Assembly: GCA_937877625.1 (NCBI GenBank)
Contig: CALFJG010000055.1
Location: 1 to 20,682, forward strand
Source of the DNA: an uncultured Prevotellaceae bacterium
Lineage (GTDB): Bacteria; Bacteroidota; Bacteroidia; Bacteroidales; Bacteroidaceae
Direction of reading: 5' to 3'
DNA length: 20,682 nt
Shown: positions 6,884-14,654 of the stretch, piece by piece
How positions within the stretch are numbered: the first letter of the stretch is position 1
Layout of the letters: each line of letters opens with the position of its first letter
The notes under the pieces: generated by a model
The model's database searches: none
What the model saw: the letters and a program-made list of their open reading frames with translations, nothing else
What the model was told of the DNA's origin: nothing
Program-made: the position numbers and the translations under genes

Positions 6884-8113
6884 ATGAAGAAACTCTTAAT
6901 CTTGACTTCTACGTTTCCTCATGGCACGAAAGAGCCATTTCTTGAAAGCGAGATAGGCTATTATGATGATTTTCACGAAGTAGTTTATTTCCCTTTTTTC
7001 TCTGAAGGAACTTTAAGGAATAACATCAAGTATCCAAAGCATATAAGATGGCACTCCTTGACAAGATATAGCAAGAAGACCCTTTTGAGATATAGTTTGC
7101 GCCTTTTCTTCTCTCCTATCTTTTATAAAGAGCTTGCATTACTTATATGTACAAGGAGATTTAATTTTTACAACGTGTATGGCTTATGCCAAATGATAAC
7201 GGAAAGTTTCTTTTATGCAAGGCAAATACTATGTTATCTTAAATCACGGGGTATAAACTCCGATGATGATTATTACTTATATAGTTATTGGCTTTCAGAA
7301 TATGCATTGACGGCTATATTATTGTCAAAGAAACTCAATTGTAGGTATGTCTTTAGTCGTGCTCATGGTTATGATGTGTACGAGAGTCGTCGCAGATATA
7401 ATTATATCCCATTGCGCAGATATATACTCTCACAGTTAAATGCCACTTATCCCGTATCAGATAGTGGTAAAAAAACTTTAAGAGAGTACGACAAACATGC
7501 AAAAATTGAGACAGCTCGACTCGGCACGATGGATTATGGAATACAGGAATCCAAAGATGGGTGTTATAAGTTTACGATAGTTTCGTGTTCGTGGTGTACA
7601 CCAGTAAAGCGTATAGATAGATTGATACAATCTTTAGCCATGATTTCCGATTTTGATATAAGATGGTATCATATAGGAGATGGTCCGCTATTGGATTCAT
7701 TAATATCAAAAGCCAAGATGTTGCTTGGGAAGAACATTGAGACGCATTGGGAAGGCAGAAAATCAAATACAGAAGTCATTAATTTCTATAAGCACACAAG
7801 TATAGATTTGTTTATCAATGTAAGTTCATCAGAAGGTATACCCGTTTCTATTATGGAGGCTTTGTCGTTTGGTATTCCTATAATTGCTACAAATGTAGGT
7901 GGTACGAGCGAAATAGTTATAGACGGTGTGAATGGTGTGCTTATACCTCAGGATTTTTCACCTCAGTTGCTTGCACACCGCGTTACAGAGTGGATGCAGA
8001 GAGACAATAATGAAGTTTTGAACGTAAGACAACGAGCGCGACAGTCGTGGGAAGAAAATTATTCAGCAAACAAGAACTATAGGAAATTCTTTAACGAGAT
8101 TTCCACATATTAA
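6884..8113 (+). CDS. Glycosyltransferase, GT4-type
   Basis: A 409-aa GT-B fold glycosyltransferase, expected at the cytoplasmic face of the inner membrane, adding a sugar from a nucleotide donor to the lipid-linked repeat unit. The N-terminal acceptor domain starts MKKLLILTSTFPHGTKEPF. A central HGYDVYE segment (about 165-171) is typical of the family. The C-terminal donor domain has the EX7E motif at Glu317 and Glu325 (EGIPVSIMEALSFGIPIIAT). The donor and acceptor sugars cannot be read from the sequence. Its stop is 4 bp before the flippase start, so the two are translationally close. It is more AT-rich than the genes right of 12349. Confidence 0.88.
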   Translation: MKKLLILTSTFPHGTKEPFLESEIGYYDDFHEVVYFPFFSEGTLRNNIKYPKHIRWHSLTRYSKKTLLRYSLRLFFSPIFYKELALLICTRRFNFYNVYGLCQMITESFFYARQILCYLKSRGINSDDDYYLYSYWLSEYALTAILLSKKLNCRYVFSRAHGYDVYESRRRYNYIPLRRYILSQLNATYPVSDSGKKTLREYDKHAKIETARLGTMDYGIQESKDGCYKFTIVSCSWCTPVKRIDRLIQSLAMISDFDIRWYHIGDGPLLDSLISKAKMLLGKNIETHWEGRKSNTEVINFYKHTSIDLFINVSSSEGIPVSIMEALSFGIPIIATNVGGTSEIVIDGVNGVLIPQDFSPQLLAHRVTEWMQRDNNEVLNVRQRARQSWEENYSANKNYRKFFNEISTY

Positions 8114-8117
8114 GTAG

Positions 8118-9551
8118 ATGAGCCAAGGCAAAGAGATTTTATCGGGTACGATTTGGACTACGTTGTCCACCATTGTGACGGCGGTAGTGCAGATACTGCG
8201 CTTGTCTATTCTTACCAACTTCCTTGCCAAAAGTGATTTCGGTATTGTTGCGGTACTCACAATCGTTCTTGGATTGACTCATACATTCAGCGATTTGGGC
8301 TTTGCGTCGGCTATTATGCATAAGCGTGACCTGACGCGTAAGGATTTCAGCTCGCTCTATTGGATACAGCTACTCGTCTTTAGTTTCATCTATTTAGTAG
8401 TCATCGCTTGCTCCTCGCCTATCGCCGCATACTTCAAAGAGCCAGCAATAATAGCTCTACTGCCTCTGTCTATGCTTGACCTCGTATTGCAGGGCTTTGG
8501 AAAACTATACGATACTTTGTTGCAGCGCAACTTCCAGTTTAAGTTGTTAGCTATTCGCAATATCATTTCAGCATTTGTGTCACTCGTCTTGGCCGTTGTG
8601 CTTGCTACCTTGGGTTATGGTGTGTATAGTTTGGTGCTTTCCACGTTGGCACATTCCTTAATTCTTAACTTGTGGAACTTGATACAAGGGCAGAGATTAG
8701 TTAGGCTTAAATTCTATTGCGCCTTCCGTCCTGTGTGGCCCTTGATAAAGATCGGCGTTTATCAGACAGGAACCCAGATTTTAGACTATTTCTCTTCGAA
8801 GTTAGACATCCTTATCATTGGTCGGCTCTTGGGTATGGAGAGCCTCGGGGTGTACAATCTGGCAAAAGAACTTGTGGTGCGTGCTATGCAGTTCATTAAC
8901 ACGATAGCCAATCGTGTTATTCTGCCGTATTTCTCGCGTATTCAGGTTGACAATAATGCTATGCGTCAAAACTATTGTCGGTTACTTCAATATATCTCTG
9001 TTCCCAATTTCTTTATTTATACAGTGCTTGGCACGTTTAGTATGCCGATAGTCCTCATCCTTTATGGGCGAGATTATGTGGATGTCTCGCCTATTTTAGC
9101 TATACTTTCCCTTTGGGGACTCTTGATTTCTATAGGTAATCCTGTGGGCAACGTGGTAATTGCAAAGGGTAGAACCGAGCTCTCGTTCCGTTACACCATT
9201 GTACGCATAGCCTTGTCATTGCCTGTTATATATGTATTGGGACAGTTCGGGCTTTATGTGATGTCATGGGGACAAGTAATTCTTACACTTTTTTTGCTTT
9301 GGTTATCATGGTATATGCAATTACGCCCTATAATTTCATTGCGTCTCAAGGATTTTATCAAGAGTTTTGATAAAGGATTGCTTCTTTCTATCTCCGTGAT
9401 TAGTCTTGCGTTATTGGTGAATGTGCTTATGAGTTCTGAGTTTATGATTTATGGTATCTGTGTCTTTCTTTTCCTTCTTTATCTGTTGTGCTGGTATTTG
9501 ATGAACAAAGAAGTTATGAAGAGCATTATAGCACTGCGTCATAAACAGTGA
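8118..9551 (+). CDS. Polysaccharide repeat-unit flippase, Wzx-like
   Basis: A 477-aa polytopic membrane protein of the MATE/PST superfamily that moves the undecaprenyl-linked repeat unit to the periplasmic side. The N-terminus (GKEILSGTIWTTLSTIVTAV) is characteristic, followed by SDFGIVAVLTIVLGLTHTFSDLGFASA. Around a dozen hydrophobic segments are visible, with a paired amphipathic region in the middle (DILIIGRLLGMESLGVYNLA) as in LPS biosynthesis flippases. Length fits the family. It lies 4 bp after the glycosyltransferase and directly before two EpsG-type polymerase genes, giving the usual Wzx/Wzy pairing. The truncated copy of the 71-bp repeat begins just 7 bp past its stop. Confidence 0.88.
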   Translation: MSQGKEILSGTIWTTLSTIVTAVVQILRLSILTNFLAKSDFGIVAVLTIVLGLTHTFSDLGFASAIMHKRDLTRKDFSSLYWIQLLVFSFIYLVVIACSSPIAAYFKEPAIIALLPLSMLDLVLQGFGKLYDTLLQRNFQFKLLAIRNIISAFVSLVLAVVLATLGYGVYSLVLSTLAHSLILNLWNLIQGQRLVRLKFYCAFRPVWPLIKIGVYQTGTQILDYFSSKLDILIIGRLLGMESLGVYNLAKELVVRAMQFINTIANRVILPYFSRIQVDNNAMRQNYCRLLQYISVPNFFIYTVLGTFSMPIVLILYGRDYVDVSPILAILSLWGLLISIGNPVGNVVIAKGRTELSFRYTIVRIALSLPVIYVLGQFGLYVMSWGQVILTLFLLWLSWYMQLRPIISLRLKDFIKSFDKGLLLSISVISLALLVNVLMSSEFMIYGICVFLFLLYLLCWYLMNKEVMKSIIALRHKQ

Positions 9552-9558
9552 TGAAACA

Positions 9559-9584
9559 AACTTCTGCGTTAAGCCAGAAGAGCA
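9559..9584 (+). repeat. Truncated third copy of the 71-bp repeat
   Basis: These 26 bases match the outer end of the right-hand copy (from 17967) at 24 positions, including GCGTTAAGCCAG. It is in the same orientation as the right copy and the match stops abruptly. It sits between the flippase and the broken polymerase gene, suggesting a past recombination joint there. A further 13-nt match (GAACTTTTGCGTT) occurs at 17798-17810. Confidence 0.75.
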
Positions 9585-9627
9585 AATTAGTTAATACTTT
9601 CTTTTTTAGAAAAACCAATAAACCTAA

Positions 9628-10421
9628 ATGGTTCTCTATTTAACTTTTTTTTCGCATGTTTAATTAGTTTTCGCATTAAGCCCAAATACTTTAAGAGTTA
9701 CTATGTCTGCTTAATAGTACTACTCTGCATCTTTCTTTGCACGGGTTATACCAATGGGTCAGACTGGCGCGCTTATGAATTATGGTATGATGAGGTTCAT
9801 TATATTTCTGATGTAATGTCATTCCCTAAGGAAAAGGGATTTGCGCTTTTATTTTTTATAGGGAATGAATTAGGATTAGATTTTTGGCATCTGTGGATAT
9901 TCTTGAAAATTATGTGCTACGTGCTTATCTGTAATGCAGTTGTTAAGTACTCAAAACCTAATGAAAATTATGGTTTAGCCATCCTCTTTTTCTATTCCTA
10001 CTTTGCCTTATTCTATTTCATAGACAATCCTATGCGCAATCTCGTAGCTGCATCACTATTCTTATATGCTTATAAGCCATTGATAGAGAGAAAGCCCTAT
10101 AATTACTTCTTTATTCTTATTCTCTGTTCTTTCTTCCATAATAGTGCTTTTTTCTTCGCACCTTTATACTTCATACTGGGACAAGAAACCCCTAAGCGGA
10201 AAACCGTGGCCATAGCATTAGGCTGTTTATACATTGCAATGTTTATCTTTTGGGGGTCTGGCTTGTCGGCTAACGTTAATGAATTCTTATTGGAGCTTGA
10301 TTCGGACTATCGTGGACAAAGGTATATGCAACAGACAGGTTCCACAATTTCAGCAGGTTTCCTTGCCCAAACATTCATCTATTTTTTCTGTTTGTACCAT
10401 ACAGATAAACCAAGTTGCTGA
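9628..10421 (+). pseudogene. EpsG-type polysaccharide polymerase, frameshifted and short
   Basis: Likely Wzy-type polymerase of the EpsG family. The ATG at 9628 starts MVLYLTFF, but a frame change in a T8 tract (9645-9652) leads to a stop at 9661-9663. With one extra T the reading continues ACLISFRIKPKYF and then through GSDWRAYELWYDE to the hydrophobic core; the restored product is 264 aa. An internal ATG at 9816 gives a 201-aa fragment that lacks the first segments. The EpsG-like core is visible (NPMRNLVAASLFLYAY, FFHNSAFFFAPLYF). Length is short of the roughly 360 aa usual for the family, and the end (YHTDKPSC) looks truncated; an unrelated frame there ends in VAEYYQAKGIRVFRDK. It may be a decayed gene next to its replacement, or a phase-variable one. 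Confidence 0.75.
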
Positions 10422-10472
10422 ATACTATCAGGCGAAAGGCATTCGTGTTTTTAGAGATAAATAGTTTCTTAT

Positions 10473-11567
10473 ATGTTTGTACACTTTTCAATACTTCTTA
10501 TAGTTATTATCCTAAATCTGATTCCCAAGAATGAAGTTTGGCGAAAAGAAAAAGCTTTGCCTGTTTCATTTGCTATTATTACAGGTTTCCTCGCTATAAG
10601 ATTCAATTATGGAACAGACTATTTGAGCTATCATGATATTTTCTATTATAATGCCAATTATGCTGAAGTTACTAATTATGAATGGATCTTTTGGAAGATA
10701 TTTTTCTCTTTTACTAAGTATTACCAATTTGTTGTATTTCATACTTTAGCACTTTGTGGAACATTATTCTTTTTTGTGCGCAAATACGTTCCTCCTAAGT
10801 ACTATGCGCTTTTTTTCCTGCTTTTCTTGACGAATGTAGGAATGGTCTATAACATGATAGCTGCAATGCGCTCTGGCTTAGCAGCCTGTGCTTTTCTTTG
10901 GAGCACAGAATTTTTCTTATTAAGACGCAAAAATTTCTTACTTTATGCCATTTGTATATACTTTTGTTCGGCAATACATAAATCTGCGATTCTGTTAGAA
11001 TTATTAATACCTTTTCTTTTATTTTTCAAAAATAGGAACGTGAATTCCTTTCGTGTCTCAATGTTTTTTATTTTTTGTCTTATTGCTAGTTATTTTCTCA
11101 CAGATTGGTTCTCTGAGCTTTTGAATTCTAGTTCTTCAATGATTGAAGGTGTGGATAAATATAGTGATTATATAGAGAATGGAAGGCTTAAAGGCTCTAG
11201 CATAGGTCTATTGATATTAAATGCCATGTATGCACCATTAGCTCTCTATTTGACTAAAAACTCTCAATATGTAGGAAAAGAAATGGAATTCATATATAAA
11301 GTGTCTGTTTTTTATTTTGTGATTCGCTTTATCGGTATAGATTTCCAATCAAGATACGCAGTAATAATGATGACTTTGGTCGTCGTTGCTCTATGCGACC
11401 TAATGAATCGATCATCACCACGAGTTAAAATAATCGTGTTGCTTCCTTTGCTTTTATCGTCTTTCTATTCTACCTACTTTATGTATAGTACTCTTCTTGC
11501 TAATCCAGACATACAAGGTAACTTCATTTTCTACCAAACTATCTTTAGTTTACCTCAATTCCCTTGA
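10473..11567 (+). CDS. EpsG-family polysaccharide polymerase, Wzy-like
   Basis: A 364-aa inner-membrane protein with about ten hydrophobic segments, probably the working repeat-unit polymerase. EpsG features are visible: an early charged loop with RFNYGTDYLSYHDIFY (about 48-63), IAAMRSGLAACAFLWS (about 128-143) with the conserved Arg, and FCSAIHKSAILLELLIPFLL (about 164-183) with the conserved His. It follows the damaged EpsG gene by 51 bp, so the two are tandem paralogues with little direct identity by eye. It is very AT-rich, as Wzy genes often are. The insertion-sequence remnants follow directly, so the genes further right may need another promoter or read-through. Confidence 0.85.
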   Translation: MFVHFSILLIVIILNLIPKNEVWRKEKALPVSFAIITGFLAIRFNYGTDYLSYHDIFYYNANYAEVTNYEWIFWKIFFSFTKYYQFVVFHTLALCGTLFFFVRKYVPPKYYALFFLLFLTNVGMVYNMIAAMRSGLAACAFLWSTEFFLLRRKNFLLYAICIYFCSAIHKSAILLELLIPFLLFFKNRNVNSFRVSMFFIFCLIASYFLTDWFSELLNSSSSMIEGVDKYSDYIENGRLKGSSIGLLILNAMYAPLALYLTKNSQYVGKEMEFIYKVSVFYFVIRFIGIDFQSRYAVIMMTLVVVALCDLMNRSSPRVKIIVLLPLLLSSFYSTYFMYSTLLANPDIQGNFIFYQTIFSLPQFP

Positions 11568-11607
11568 GTATAATTGAAGACTTAAATTATTCAAGTTCCG
11601 CAAGTTT

Positions 11608-11970
11608 CTAACTTGCCTGTTTTAATTGATAGATTTCAACAAAATGACTGAGTTTGTCCGACCGATTCACAAGCATATCGAGGATTTGTTCATCTTCGAT
11701 ATTGAAACATTCTGCAATCTCTCGGACTATCTCCAGTATCATATTCCAGATTCTCTCGGTGAGAGTGAGTTCCACGCTGTTCATGGCAGCATCCTTAAAC
11801 AAACCGCCAATGGTTTCATAGTCAGAGAATCACTTGGCGGTAGAGAGCAGATTATACTGCATAGCTGTGATAGCGGTCATTGCAATCTGCGAGGATAAGT
11901 TGCTCATCTGGTACTTTCCAAGTCCGAGGTTTCCCTTGCTCTCCTTGAAGAAGTTATGAGAAGCTTTACA
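11608..11970 (-). pseudogene. IS4-type transposase, C-terminal remnant with stop
   Basis: On the minus strand the frame reads HNFFKESKGNLGLGKYQ, resembling the region just after the catalytic glutamate in IS4-type DDE transposases, then LSSQIAMTAITAMQYNLLSTAK, an in-frame TGA (11830-11832), FSDYETIGGLFKDAAMNS and an acidic helical tail ending LKQAS. The TGA probably replaces an Arg codon (CGA to TGA). The N-terminal two-thirds, including both catalytic aspartates, is missing. The frame stays open upstream to about 12057, but there it is the shadow of the plus-strand remnant. Non-functional. Confidence 0.7.
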
Positions 11971-11977
11971 TAACTTC

Positions 11978-12277
11978 TTCCGTATTGCAAAGTCGAAAAT
12001 TGTGATACGACCCATGTTCCACTTCACACGCAAGCGCATTGAGGCACATATCTGTATCTGATTCGTAGCCTTGAAGTGTTACAAAGAACTCGAATGCAGG
12101 CTCAAGGACGCAAACATCGGTATGAGCGTCGACAAGGTGCTAAATATGGCAAAGACAGTCACAACTATCGTTTTCCGACTTCCGAAGACTGGAAAGACCT
12201 TCACCAAAACTATGCCTATGAAAAGACATCAGCGAATAGCAAAACTGTTCACCGACGATTTTTGGGGTATGCGATGA
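11978..12277 (+). pseudogene. IS1634-type transposase, C-terminal remnant with stop
   Basis: The plus-strand frame reads FRIAKSKIVIRPMFHF, then TRKRIEAHICI, an in-frame TGA (12059-12061), FVALKCYKELECRLKD, a middle section ending KTFTKTM, and LFTDDFW before the natural stop at 12275-12277. The IRP..HF..KRIEAHI block and the LFxxDFW ending are those of IS1634-like transposases. The TGA probably replaces a Cys codon. Everything N-terminal to the FRIAKS block is absent. Non-functional, and oriented head-to-head with the IS4-type remnant. Confidence 0.7.
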
Positions 12278-12348
12278 CGAAGTCAGGAAAAAGAGAATAG
12301 ATAAATTCTCGTCTTGGAGATTTCCAATATGAGAAAACACAATAAACC

Positions 12349-13449
12349 ATGCAAATAATCTATATTCACAAGGATCGTTTTGCCAAGCGCCCGCCAGTGA
12401 TTAGTGCTTTGCTTATTCTTAGCGACTTGGGCTACGAAGTGACACTCATTGACGAAGAGGTGTCGGACTATTGGCAAGGTCAATTCCGCGAGCGTCAGAT
12501 AGCGTTTGTAGAGACGCACACGCAGGCAAAAGGCAATGCATTGGTAAAACTCCTGTCGTACTATCGCTTCCAAAAACGAGTATATATGGCTTTATCGCGC
12601 ATCGTAAAGTCACCATCGGACACGATTGTTTGGGTGGAGGGAGCACAAACCATCGTAGCACTCGGTAAGAGGCTCAACAACTTCCGCCATATCCTGCAGA
12701 TACAAGAACTCCACGAGAAATCAACACGTCAGAAGAAAGCCATAGCACGGGTGATACATACCGCAGAGGCTGTATTTATGCCTGAGTATTGCCGCACGTT
12801 GCTCTATAAGGTATGGTATCGGTTGGAGAAAACGCCCGTTCCGTTGCCCAATAAACCCTATATGTTGTTAGAGGAAACGAAGTCTAATGAGATTTTACAA
12901 CGCTATGAGGAACAACTTGCAGGCATAAAAGGCAAACATGTTATACTCTATCAAGGCGGCATAAAACGTATAAGATTGCTTGATAGGGTAGCGCGTGCAA
13001 TAAAAGAATTAGGAGACAATTATCATCTTCTTGTAGTCGGAGCCGAACAGGAACAAGGTGTTATAGCAGAACTTAAAGCCATAACGACAGAGGTAACGCA
13101 CATAGACTTTATCCCTGCTCCCGACTACCTGGCCTTTTGCAGCATAGCACACATAGGCTATGTGGTCTATCAGCCCAACAGCCTTAACAACATCTTCTGC
13201 GCACCGAATAAAATTTTTGAATATGCCGCATTTGGTCTGCCAGTGATAGGAAACGACATTCCTGGGCTAAAATTCCCTATAGAACAAAACAAGGCTGGCG
13301 TAATAGTGTCGCCCGACGACATAGAGAGTATAGCAGAGGGGATAAGACAAATAGAAGCGGATTATGCTTCCTATAGCGAGGGGGCGAGGAATCTCTTCCT
13401 TAGTATAGATAACAAACGAACCATTCAAAAAACGCTTGAAAAACTATAA
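12349..13449 (+). CDS. Glycosyltransferase, GT-B type
   Basis: A 366-aa glycosyltransferase beginning MQIIYIHKDRFAKRPPVISA with an N-terminal Rossmann-like acceptor domain. The C-terminal domain opens at about residue 195 (GKHVILYQGGIKRIRLLDRV) and has the donor-binding segment APNKIFEYAAFGLPVIGND, with Glu291. The EX7E pattern is less clear than in the other two transferases. The sugar is unknown. It is the first gene after the insertion-sequence scar and starts the block 12349-17734, whose base composition is more balanced than the polymerase region. Its stop codon overlaps the next ATG by one base (TAATG), so translation is coupled to the FrhB-type gene. Confidence 0.85.
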   Translation: MQIIYIHKDRFAKRPPVISALLILSDLGYEVTLIDEEVSDYWQGQFRERQIAFVETHTQAKGNALVKLLSYYRFQKRVYMALSRIVKSPSDTIVWVEGAQTIVALGKRLNNFRHILQIQELHEKSTRQKKAIARVIHTAEAVFMPEYCRTLLYKVWYRLEKTPVPLPNKPYMLLEETKSNEILQRYEEQLAGIKGKHVILYQGGIKRIRLLDRVARAIKELGDNYHLLVVGAEQEQGVIAELKAITTEVTHIDFIPAPDYLAFCSIAHIGYVVYQPNSLNNIFCAPNKIFEYAAFGLPVIGNDIPGLKFPIEQNKAGVIVSPDDIESIAEGIRQIEADYASYSEGARNLFLSIDNKRTIQKTLEKL

Positions 13450-14648
13450 TGGTAATGAACAAAGATTCACGCCTGTGTACTGCTTGTGGAGCATGTGGCT
13501 ATTTGAGTCACGGCAAGATAACCTATCAACGAACGGCGCGCTCCTATGAGCCTCGGGCAAACGCCTCGCTCACAGCCGACGAGCAAAACGATATAGAGCG
13601 TGTCTGCCCTGCAAAAGGGTACGACATCATTCGTTTGGGTAAGGACTTCAAGACAGCAGACTACGATTATCGCATTGGCTACTATGAACAGTTCTTTGCC
13701 CTTAAAAGTACTAACGAAAGGGTGTGTGCGCAGGCCTCGAGCGGCGGTGTGATGACAACATTGCCGATGGTTTTGTTGCAGAAAGGATTGGTGGACGGCG
13801 TGGTGGCTACTACCTACCGCTACGAGGGAACGCTTGTAGAACCCGAGACGTTGATTGTTACCAAGGCAGAAGACCTATATAAATGTCAGGGTTCAAAGTA
13901 TATGCCTATCCCTACACTACAAGTTTTAGAGAAGGTAAAGCGTTTTCAAGGTAAGGTGGCCTACATCGGTACACCTTGTCAGATTGCTGCTATAAGAAAC
14001 ATTCAGCAGGATGATGCCGTGCTGAAAGAAAAGATAGCCTACTGCATAGGCAACTTTTGCGGCGGTTTTCGTGACCTACGCGAGCAGCGCGCACTGATTA
14101 ACAAAGCAGGTGTTACGCATCTGACGCATTTTCAGTATCGTGGCAACGGACAACCTGGTTATATGCGCATTGTGGGCGATGGCAAAGAATGGAAATATCC
14201 TTATCCCAACTATGGCAAGTTAACTGGATACTTGAAGAAGTATCGCTGTCGCGTCTGTGTAGATGCCACAGCGGAATTGGCAGACATAGCCTGCGGCGAT
14301 GCTTGGATACCAGAATATAGGAACAAGGGCTGGTCGCTTGTTATAGTCCGCAACAAAGCATTACTACCTGTGATAGAAGAAATGGTAAGTCAAGGCTTAC
14401 TGACAAAAGAGGCGGTGACACTCGACCAACTTACAGCCAGCCAGCGTGGCAACCTTACCTCAAAGAAAGAACGCTATCTGTCATGGCGTAAACTCTTCAA
14501 ATTGTTAAGAAAACCACTACCCGAATACGATGGCGGTTGGAACGAACACTGCAAATACTCCACCGCTTTTGAGGCAAAGGTGTATTGCAGCGAGATATTC
14601 AAATATATAATGTATAAACTTCATTTACTCAAATTCATAAGAAAATAA
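13449..14648 (+). CDS. FrhB-family iron-sulfur protein (coenzyme F420 hydrogenase beta-like)
   Basis: A 399-aa cytoplasmic protein of the FrhB/FdhB family. The N-terminus has a ferredoxin-like Cys cluster, C10-x2-C13-x2-C16 with C53-P, expected to hold a 4Fe-4S centre. The FrhB N-terminal domain (SSGGVMTTLPMVLLQKGLVDGVV) and C-terminal domain (GTPCQIAAIRNIQ, CIGNFCGGF) follow. Members occur repeatedly next to polysaccharide pyruvyl transferases in bacterial glycan loci, as here. Their precise reaction is not settled; a redox role on a sugar or pyruvyl group is inference, and F420 use is unlikely in this host. Start could be the ATG at 13449 or 13455. Translationally coupled to the upstream glycosyltransferase, and 6 bp before the pyruvyl transferase. 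Confidence 0.85.
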   Translation: MVMNKDSRLCTACGACGYLSHGKITYQRTARSYEPRANASLTADEQNDIERVCPAKGYDIIRLGKDFKTADYDYRIGYYEQFFALKSTNERVCAQASSGGVMTTLPMVLLQKGLVDGVVATTYRYEGTLVEPETLIVTKAEDLYKCQGSKYMPIPTLQVLEKVKRFQGKVAYIGTPCQIAAIRNIQQDDAVLKEKIAYCIGNFCGGFRDLREQRALINKAGVTHLTHFQYRGNGQPGYMRIVGDGKEWKYPYPNYGKLTGYLKKYRCRVCVDATAELADIACGDAWIPEYRNKGWSLVIVRNKALLPVIEEMVSQGLLTKEAVTLDQLTASQRGNLTSKKERYLSWRKLFKLLRKPLPEYDGGWNEHCKYSTAFEAKVYCSEIFKYIMYKLHLLKFIRK

Positions 14649-14654
14649 AGCCGT

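Larger units (their letters stand above)
11568..12348. mobile_element. Scar of two insertion-sequence remnants
   Basis: This 780-bp interval holds the C-terminal ends of two unrelated transposases facing away from each other, listed separately, joined near 11947-11980 by a perfect 12-bp palindrome (GAAGAAGTTATG/CATAACTTCTTC, loop 11959-11968). A 7-bp stem (GCAAGTT-TCT-AACTTGC) at 11600-11616 marks the left side. No intact transposase, clear terminal repeats or target duplications could be recognised. Confidence 0.7.

Noticed and set aside
12076..12300. 74-codon plus-strand frame in the IS scar
   Set aside because: It is an alternative frame over the IS1634-type remnant, whose own frame shows recognisable transposase motifs.
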